A stretch of 64,000 nucleotides of DNA from Owenia fusiformis (lineage: Eukaryota > Annelida > Polychaeta > Sabellida > Oweniidae): positions 8,311,098 through 8,375,097 of the forward strand of contig CAIIXF020000001.1 of NCBI GenBank assembly GCA_903813345.2, in the 5' to 3' direction. The position numbers and the translations under genes were made by a program. The number at the start of each line of letters is the position of its first letter. Within the stretch, counting starts at the first letter, position 1. Under the pieces are notes generated by a model. It was not told the DNA's origin, ran no database searches, and was given only the letters and a program-made list of their open reading frames with translations. Positions 56,401-64,000 of this stretch are shown here, piece after piece.

Positions 56401-59400
56401 TTTTACCTGTCCTGACATCGTGAAATCTTCTCTCTTCATGACCTCCCGTGGACCATAACTAGAATCGGACATAGACTGAGATAACAACAAAACATACCGC
56501 CCATGACTTACTTTAAATAGATCTACTAATATAAATTGAATGAAAAGTTCTATGGAGTAACTCCAAATTAATGTAAACTTACACTGCAGCGATGACCTTC
56601 GTGTCAGCCATCTCAATGTAAGCTGAGCCCTTAGCCTGACTTATAGCACCTGCCTTCAAATCTGAAACAATAATTGGAGGTATATCATCATCCTGGTATT
56701 AGTTCTGCATTGTAATACTGTATCTATAGACTGCGATTTCAGTAACAACAGTCTGTTCTCCCTTACTGATGATGGATATAAATTGGGTTAGACTATTTAT
56801 TTATTGTGTATGTTATGTAAGATTATGTATGAAATAGGTGCAAAATGTATGCATCTAGAAAACCAATAGCATATTTGAACTATAAAACAATAAATGTATG
56901 AACTCTAGTACTCACATGTTGGTCTGTGTTGGTTAGCTTCTCTTCCATCTCTCCTCTTCCCATTCTGGTTGACCTGCAAGTATATAAACATTGTGAAGTA
57001 TAAATGACCTGCATATGATGTGGGAGCACATGAACGACCCATCAAAAATCACTCCCATTACTAGTAGAGTGTTTGACATACAAATAATACGGATTGTAAA
57101 TCTGTATATACTTACCCTTAAGAAAAAACGCTTGTTTTCTCCTCATGTGGTTAAAAGATGACCTTTTTTAACCACATTTTTACCACTCAAGATATGTAAA
57201 AGTGTGGTTGTGGTCACCTGTTTTGACACTCCTAAAAGTGTGGACCCCACTGGTATTTCTTCCACAGTTCCAGGAAATATCTCTCCATAGTTTCTCCTCA
57301 TAATGAGAAAGTGTGGTCAAGGTGTTACCAAAACTATGGAAGAGCAGGACATTCACCTTAATATGATTTAAGGTTACCATATTATTTATAGAGGTTAAAA
57401 GGGTTAATGCTTGTTAAATAAATTTTTGGATTTACTGTAGATGATATTCTGGTATCTAAATTGTTTCATGCATCTTTTTCATCATCAAACAAATATTTTA
57501 TTAAACATATGTGACACAAATGAGAATGTTGTATGATTGAAGCATGACTTATTTGTCTCAATTATTATTGATTTATTGGTGTATATTTTAATCATCAAAC
57601 TAAATGTCTAAATATAGGACCAAATATCTGGGAAACAAAATCAAAATCAAAATCAACCTTAATTTTTATTCACTATCAAAGAGGATGATGTTTGAATATG
57701 ACTATTCATCGTTCATTGAAGGCTGTATGCACCTTTCACCTGATTGTGACCAATGACAATTCTGCAGTAAATTTTGTGAAACATATAAAAAGTGTAAGCA
57801 TTGGAGATTAATAACAGTAAATAAAAAAATGAGCATTTGCTATTCATACCAAGGTTAAGATTGAGTCTATTGCCAGGTAGGATGGGTTGTTCTGTTATGA
57901 GAAATCTAACAATTTTAAGCAGTGTAAAAACTAAATTGAATTAAAAGAATTCCATTATATATAAAAACCACTGACCATACAATTCAAAGGTGTGGGTCGG
58001 GTGTGGTAAAAGTGTGGTTTGGAGATGGTATAAGAGCAGTACAGGTATGGGTGATGTGCAATATGAATAATAAAAAGTGTGGACTAAAAGTGTGGGGAAA
58101 GTGTGGTCTTTAAGTCAACAAACCAAAAATTGTTTACATAAGTTATAACAACAATGTTTAGTTCCACAGCTAGGACAAAATGAGTTTATTATTCAGATCT
58201 GGATCAGATATAGATTTAATGAAAATTAGCATCTAAGATCAATCATTATACTTATAATTATTTATCATGTAATTAATTATTATCAAATAATTATTAATGA
58301 TACTGAAAAAGAGACACATTGAAGTGACGAGTCTGGACTGAACATACAGAGGCAATCAGAACATGCCACCTAGATAGATATCATATTTTAGTACATTTTT
58401 AAGCACAAAATGTACAGAAAAGTATCATTTAGATGGATTGAATTATCAGTTAAAACTCCTTACAAATCTGAAATATGGTCCCCAAGCACAATAATGTACA
58501 TTGCAAATGTTTACAATAAGGCAAAGTTATGTTAGACCTTCACTGAAAATAGAAGAAAAATACACTTCGACCAATTTACGAAAAAAGGATCACATGATTA
58601 TGAGTATAAATATCTCCCACAAAATGCATCAAGTTGGGTTGTTGCTATAGAACAACATACTATCAACCTTTGGTATCAACTTAAACTGTGTTTTTCAGAA
58701 TCTCATAGTTTTTACTAAAACTGCTTTTAATAATCTGTCCATATAACTGTAGCCTTAAGGCTTAGGGTGATTAAGTACAAAATATGTCATGGAAAATATA
58801 CTGATATTAATGGTTAAATAAAAATCACATTGCTGGGTTTCCTCATTTGCAAGAATATAAGGTTTTTGAAAAGATATTTAGGACTTAATTTTTCCACAAA
58901 GCACATTCTTGAATGTGTAATAACAAGTTAACTGACTCATTGAGCTATTGTTTTTATAAACATATCAGCAACATCCTTTTCTTATTTAATCATTAGATTT
59001 AGACTCTTGATTAGAATTATAATCTCATTATTAAAATTAACATTGATATAATTCAAATAAATTCACTAACTACAGGTATTACTTTAATTCTTGTGACTCT
59101 TCAAGTCTTTGATGTCTAAGAAATAATAAAATCATGTCTGGACTATATTTTAACATATTGATTACATGTATTTGTATCCTTTTAATACAGCAGACACATC
59201 CTGTTATTCTTTAATATTAGTCTCATAATAAGATTAGTCAGTTCAGTCAAAATAATCTTCAGTTTAGAGTAACTAATTTTAAATACTTTGTTTTATATTC
59301 ATGCAAACTTCTGATCTACCTAAATAGAAAAGTCGAGCATCAATCCCGGGAGCATCATTCATTTGCCTCTAATCCTTATGTCATTTTACTGAAATATTTT

Positions 59401-61038
59401 GTAAAGAATCTCCCTATGCTTCGATCATACAACATTCTCATATTTGCGATATGCATAATGGAATATTTGAAAGAAGATGCTTAAAACAATTTAGATGCCA
59501 GAATAACAGGTATAGCACTGGCTTATCATGTTCGGTATATCCTAAAATATTTTATGGCAACCATTAACCCTTTTTACCCCTATTAACAATATGGTAATCT
59601 TAAATCATATCAATGTGAATGTCCTGCTTCTCCATAGTTTCATGAACACCTTAACCACACTTTTTCATTATGAGGAGAAACTATGGGAAGATGTTTCTTG
59701 GAACTGTGGAAGAAATACCAGTGGGGTCCACACTTTTATGTGTGTCAAAACAGGTGGCCACAACCACACTTTTACATATCTTGAGTGGTAAAAATGTGGT
59801 TAAAAAAGGTCATCTTTTAACCACATGAGGAGAAAACAAGCGTTTTTTCTTAAGGGTGACCCACAAACAATGTAGGTCAGGAGTGCAATAGGTGTGGGGG
59901 TATTTAGGTGTACTTTAGTACCTTGTGGAGAAGTACAACTAATCTATCTGTCTATTGCATGAAGAACATCTTAAGTACCCCTCACCTATTGCTTAAAAGC
60001 ACATCAAAAATATGCCCATCTACGTGTAGTAAGAGTAACTACAAAATATGCAATAAATGCAGGTTATAGTGTTGGGACTTAAACTAAAAATCCAACTCAT
60101 GTCAGAATTGACCTCTAATCTGAATTAGTTAAGAACTGTTTAAACTGACAGCATGCTCAATGTTTTGTTTTCCTGAAGATCTGAAGTTTTGAGTCCTTAT
60201 TTAACAGAACCTTCCCAGGCTATTCATTAAAAGAGACAAAACATCGCCTTTGAGAAATGAACACAAGAACCAAGGTAACATGATTCAAGTCCAATGATGT
60301 CATAAAGAAAATAAAACAGCAACTAATCTGCATAGTGACTGTAACCATGTAGAACAGCATCCTTATAGTGATGTCATAAGCATTAGAACAACATATTGAA
60401 AATGACATAATAAACATCTATTGTTTAGAATTTGGAGTTCTTTATGACATCACACTTGTTGTGACCATAGTTACAAACTTTTGTTATTGATACATAATCT
60501 GTAACTATTTGGATCATTCTGAATCTTGACTTGAAACTGAAAACAGTTCTGGAGACGTTGAGGACAGACAATCAAGAAAAAGATTATCAATAAAAATTAA
60601 ATTCGCAAAGTATCTAGGATGCTTTTTGGTCTCGTTATAGAGGTCCATGTGGCCCATATGTTGTTTGGAGAAAAGATAGACGACTCTAAAGAAAAGAAAC
60701 TAAAGAAAGGTAAATTGAAATCGTATGACAAAAATTTTGCCAGACACACAAAAATTGGCATTTTATTTTTACAATGTGAGACATATTTCAACACTGTTTC
60801 ATTAGCACTGAATAACAACTTGAAAGCCTTCTTATACTCAGAAAAACCTTTACACCTATCCCAGGGCTGTCAACTTGGGACCACCTAATATGAGTGACTT
60901 ACAAATGTTGGACACCGAAGTCCAAATCTGAACACTTTTGTCCAAATTTTGAACACCTTTGGGCCAAAGTTTGAGCACCTTTGCTAAACTTTTATCACCT
61001 CAAATTTTTCGCGCTCGCTACGCTCGCGTTGTCATCAA

Positions 61039-61073
<35 letters not shown>

Positions 61074-63918
61074 AGGTACGAAAATTTCCAATGAACATGC
61101 GTGACATATACGGGATTCGCGTGACAAATCCGAACAAATTGCGTTCGTTTTTTTTCCCACGTTCGTATTTTTACCGTATCATAAACATATTTTGAAAATT
61201 TTTTTACAGGAACATATTTGCGTGACAATTACCAGGTAAAATGCGTATTTGCGTGACATTTTGTGTCACGCAAAAAAAACTGGCGTGACTTCAAATTCTT
61301 CAGCAAATGCGTGACAAATACGCAAATTGCGGGACAGTTGACAGGCCTGCTATCCAGTTGAGAATACGGCGTTATGTATTTCAATGTGTCTATGACATAC
61401 ATTATTCAGAGAAGGTAATCTTTCCTGTATGATCATGATCATAAACAGACAGTTTACTCGATTCCATTTCATCATAAACTCTTATCATCTTATCTTATCT
61501 CACTCTCATCTCACTTATTTTCAGACAATATTAAATACCAACTATTGAGAAGTAAACAGAGGTTAGCCAAGTTGACTGAAGTCAACAAAGTCTACAATGA
61601 ACAAATCAACAAGCTAAAAGGAGAAATTGATGCTCTTAGAGAATGCATTAATTTCCAAAAGAACCTAATCAACGATAGGCAACAAGAATTTGAACATTTA
61701 GAGTCTGTAAATGGAGTGTGCCACTGCAACGAGTGTATAGAAACTGACATTAAAGCCAATATAAGAGCTGATAGAAGATCTGTGAAGAAGTGTAACACAA
61801 CAGAAGAACTCTGGATGGAGTGATGACACAGGCTATTAATGAAACACTCAACTTAGGCCAACCACTGAAGCAGTTATGTTTAACAACTGGATGTAAAATA
61901 GATTCAGGCGACCTTTATAGGCATCAGAAGAGTGGAGATAGACTCAGGTGACCTATTTATAGGCATCAGATAAGAGTGGAGATAGACTCAGGTGACCTAT
62001 TTATAGGCATCAGATAAGAGTGGAGATAGACTCAGGTGACCTATTTATAGGCATCAGATAAGAGTGGAGATAGACTCAGGTGACCTATTTATAGGCATCA
62101 GATAAGAGTGGAGATAGACTCAGGTGACCTATTTATAGGCATCAGATAAGAGTGGAGATAGACTCAGGTGACCTATTTATAGGCATCATTTATGAGCAGA
62201 GATAGACTCGGGTGACCTATTTATAGGCATCATTTATGAGCAGAGATAGACTCGGGTGACCTATTTATAGGCATCATTAATAAGCAGAGATAGACCCGGG
62301 TGACCTATTCATAGGCACCAAACAATAGTTCTTGCAATCACATCACTTTTCTTATATGAAGATAATTCTCATTCAATAAATGCATATACTATATGGGAAA
62401 ATTATTTCTTCTTACATAATGCAAGAGATGTGGTGATGTCCCCAGATATTTTTGCAACATGTTTCAAATATTTTTTTGCAAAAAACATCTCAATATTTCA
62501 TTCTTTGACAGGCAGACAGAATTTAATAGGGTGGCTTAGCCTTTACCAAAATCAATGATGAGATAAAAACCTACAAAGGATTTGAATTCAAACTTGGACC
62601 TCTCAGATTAAAGTATAGAGTACCTCATCCACTGCAGTGGATTCGCTAGAATTTCTCACAACAGGCTAAATAACTGAAAACAACAGGCAAAATAATGGAA
62701 ATCATAAATTTAACAGGGAAAAGTTGAAAAGCCCCTAAAAACAATAGCTGATTTTGTGAAAACAACTGTTGAAAATCGCCTGTTGCCTGCTGCTAATGAA
62801 ACCCCTGCACTGTATAATATATTTAGGTTGTATACAATTGGTGAGGGCCTTGATTTTAATATTATCGATAGCGATAATTTCAGTTTTATCATGGGCTTTC
62901 ATTCTTTCAAGAGAGCTTTCATCAAAACGATCGCTTTTTAGTATAGCTAAAACATTTTTGAAATTCGGTTATTTTACTACAAACACAGGCCCCTAGTGAA
63001 CTAGGTGAAAAACAATGAACTAAAGCTGAAAGATCGCAATGTTCGCTACTTTGTTCAATTCCGGAAATCTCCAAGGGGCTGCAAATGGCAAATGTTTTAG
63101 ATTTAGATTTTATAACCTCAGAATGCTGCCTTCAGTGTCGTGTTTGGCTGAGTTCCACAATGTAACCTACAGTAGTAGTAGTCCAATGGATGACATAGAA
63201 CAAACTGGTAAGTAGACACATGGTAACATCATATCATTTCGTTATTTTAACCATATGAACTGGTTACCAGAATAAGGGATTTGACTCTATATTACGATTT
63301 GAACATGAAAACTCACCAAAATGTTTCGAATATTCATCATGGTTTGCCATTACTAGGTTAGTATGTATCCAACAGACCGAATGTATTATTATATTGAATA
63401 TTTATTCAGACGAAGGATACAGTCTAATTACTAGGTATTGATCGTGAATATACCCCGGGTGAAATGTTGACTTTGTTTACAGTTTATAGAAGGCGTGAAT
63501 ACAGTCATGTTCGAATACCTGGTAATGCTAATTTCATGTGTGCCCTGTAGGTTGAAACATATATAATCCATACTCAAATATTATCGCTAATAGATCTAGC
63601 GAAGTTTATAATTGATAAAAGTGATTTTCCACATGAACAATGGTCACATCAGCTGGAGGTCCATCATATTAGTTCTTGTCATCTAATCCCTGGAACCAAT
63701 CATTGAAGTTTTAAAAGCAGTGGGCTATTCTCTTCACCTCTCCTACCATAGGGAGATTAGACCAGAGAAAGCAATGCAATGAAATCTCCATGGTGGGCGA
63801 TAATAGATAAAAATAGTAAAATACTACTCACTAATTCAGTGGTTGGCCTATATTTTGTTATAAATTCAGGGGGAATTGTTTCCTCTGGTGTCCATAGTCG
63901 CCTGTTGTCGACAGGCAT
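53500..63918 (-). CDS. EXOSC6: Exosome complex component EXOSC6 / MTR3, complete, 8 coding exons
   Basis: Exons in transcript order: 63832-63918, 56916-56973, 56583-56661, 56284-56458, 55888-55948, 54712-54797, 54101-54169, 53500-53712. All introns are GT..AG and phases join, giving 828 nt (275 aa), close to human EXOSC6 (272). The start MPVDNRRLWTPEE matches the family N-terminus. The RNase PH fold follows: AGAISQAKGSAYIEM, DTKVIAAVYGPREV, EKELSMTILEALKPAIRL, VLQDGGSALAAAI, VADAGMEMYDVVIGCSL, LIDPTTDEE. The C-terminal helix region MTVALMPSINQVSSI...CLDTARKLHPVIKQCL is diagnostic for MTR3 over RRP41/RRP46. It is a structural subunit of the six-membered ring that threads RNA into the exosome. 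Intron 1 is 6.9 kb and full of repeats; the other introns are short. Confidence 0.94.
54186..54292. mobile_element. 107-bp MITE of the mariner relic family, at an EXOSC6 acceptor
   Basis: Ends CCAGGTCATTCAATAAGTTC and the complement of CCAGGTCGTTCAATAAGTTC, flanked by TA on both sides. These are the termini of the 1068-bp mariner element at 14,981-16,048, with nearly everything between deleted. On the minus strand it ends 16 bases before exon 7 (54101-54169). Confidence 0.88.
54914..55739. repeat. 41-bp minisatellite in an EXOSC6 intron
   Basis: About 20 head-to-tail units of 41 bp (some 44 bp by an extra ATA). Each is close to GATAATCAGTTCAATAGTCT followed by YTGAGTWACACTACAGATAAA. Neighbouring units are almost identical, so the length is probably polymorphic. 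There are no unique spacers, so it is not a CRISPR-like array. Confidence 0.92.
57114..59857. mobile_element. 2.7-kb foldback element with about 440-bp inverted repeats
   Basis: ACCCTTAAGAAAAAACGC at 57,114 and its complement ending at 59,857 start inverted repeats. These remain alignable to about 57,550 and 59,405 (inner landmark GAGAATGTTGTATGAT..AAGCAT). The centre is noncoding but repeats AAAAGTGTGG words of the arms at about 57,985-58,110. No transposase. Target duplication not settled. In EXOSC6 intron 1. Confidence 0.75.
60619..61823 (+). CDS. Possible two-exon small coiled-coil protein gene, nested in EXOSC6 intron 1
   Basis: Exon 60619-60709 ends AAAG before GTAAAT. Exon 61525-61823 follows TTATTTTCAG. 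The phases join and give about 129 aa ending TGA. The first exon has a hydrophobic start (MLFGLVIEVHVAHMLFGEKI) and a Lys-rich end. The second is a heptad-like, charged segment (AKLTEVNKVYNEQINKLKGE) with a CHCNEC cysteine cluster. I recognise no family. The intron holds a MITE. An upstream in-frame stop lies near 60,597, so the ATG is plausible, but this could also be exons of a longer gene or chance. Confidence 0.4.
60862..61349. mobile_element. TIR element rich in GCGTGACA words
   Basis: Ends CAGGGCTGTCAAC and the complement of CAGGCCTGTCAAC, flanked by CTATCC on both sides (60,856-60,861 and 61,350-61,355). Inside, GCGTGACA-type words recur about eight times on both strands, and a 33-G run occurs. 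488 bp. hAT-like ends, but only a 6-bp flanking repeat is clear. Confidence 0.65.
61040..61072 (+). repeat. Run of 33 G
   Basis: Uninterrupted G homopolymer inside the TIR element. It could form a quadruplex and is prone to replication slippage and to assembly or sequencing length error. Confidence 0.95.
61899..62319. repeat. 44-bp minisatellite
   Basis: About nine units of 44 bp around GAGATAGACTCAGGTGACCT followed by ATTTATAGGCATC. The middle units are identical; the last three carry shared changes (TTTATGAGCAG, CTCGGG). It directly follows the possible small gene, inside EXOSC6 intron 1. Confidence 0.92.
62320..63831. other. EXOSC6 intron 1, proximal part
   Basis: No exon seen. 63,473-63,518 is a near-identical copy of 21,261-21,307 (TTTACAGTTTATAGAAGGCG..GAATACAGTCATG), so a fragment of a dispersed repeat is present. 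Confidence 0.5.
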
Positions 63919-64000
63919 TGTCACAATAATTTTACTTTCCTGAAATAATGTGAATTTGTCTACTTTTGAATATTTTTAACTTTGTAAAACGCTCCCGGAT

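Noticed and set aside
56218-56616. 132-codon minus frame read as a stand-alone gene
   Set aside because: Only 56,284-56,458 is coding, as exon 4 of EXOSC6. The rest of the frame is intron read-through; the splice sites TTCTAG and GTAAGA fix the borders.
57180-59791. Two similar 66-codon frames on opposite strands
   Set aside because: They are the two arms of the same inverted repeat, not paralogous genes.

Overview
The window is animal nuclear DNA: AT-rich, with short exons bounded by GT..AG introns, many DNA-transposon remnants, and recognisable metazoan genes. Gene content and style (an intronless DEG/ENaC channel, a single insulin receptor substrate gene, dense MITEs, minisatellites) would fit a marine lophotrochozoan such as a bivalve mollusc. 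That placement is an inference from style, not from a search.

Layout. 0.5-1.9 kb: a broken LINE reverse transcriptase (minus). 3.0-4.7 kb: an intact single-exon DEG/ENaC-type ion channel (plus). 5.7-12.4 kb: the first five coding exons (218 codons) of a cationic amino acid transporter, SLC7A family (minus), whose remaining exons must lie left of the window, so the channel gene appears to sit antisense inside one of its introns. 12.4-28 kb: no host gene found. This is a transposon graveyard with a mariner relic with about 200-bp inverted repeats, degenerate duplicated blocks, a tRNA-like relic, and a nest of elements inserted into one another that can be ordered by their target-site duplications. 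28.6-49.3 kb: a complete insulin receptor substrate (IRS) gene (plus, 12 coding exons, predicted 1716 aa) with PH, PTB, YxxM-rich tail, a YVNI Grb2-type site and an SHP2-type C-terminus. 53.5-63.9 kb: a complete EXOSC6/MTR3 exosome-subunit gene (minus, 8 coding exons, predicted 275 aa), convergent with IRS. Its long first intron holds a foldback element, a possible small two-exon plus-strand gene, a MITE with a 33-G run and a 44-bp minisatellite.

How the genes relate. They do not form one pathway. IRS couples insulin/IGF-type receptors to PI3K and Ras, the SLC7A transporter would import cationic amino acids, EXOSC6 is part of the RNA exosome ring, and the channel is a sodium-channel-family membrane protein. 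All exon joins given were checked by hand for splice dinucleotides and reading phase.

Most notable: (i) the IRS tail carries a tandem array of 12 YxxM motifs in about 300 residues (25 YxxM in the whole protein), still showing recent duplication; (ii) five RxRxxS sites cluster upstream of it; (iii) four 3' splice sites in IRS and EXOSC6 are built from, duplicated by, or crowded by repeats or transposons; (iv) the stacked transposon insertions at 22.4-27.7 kb.
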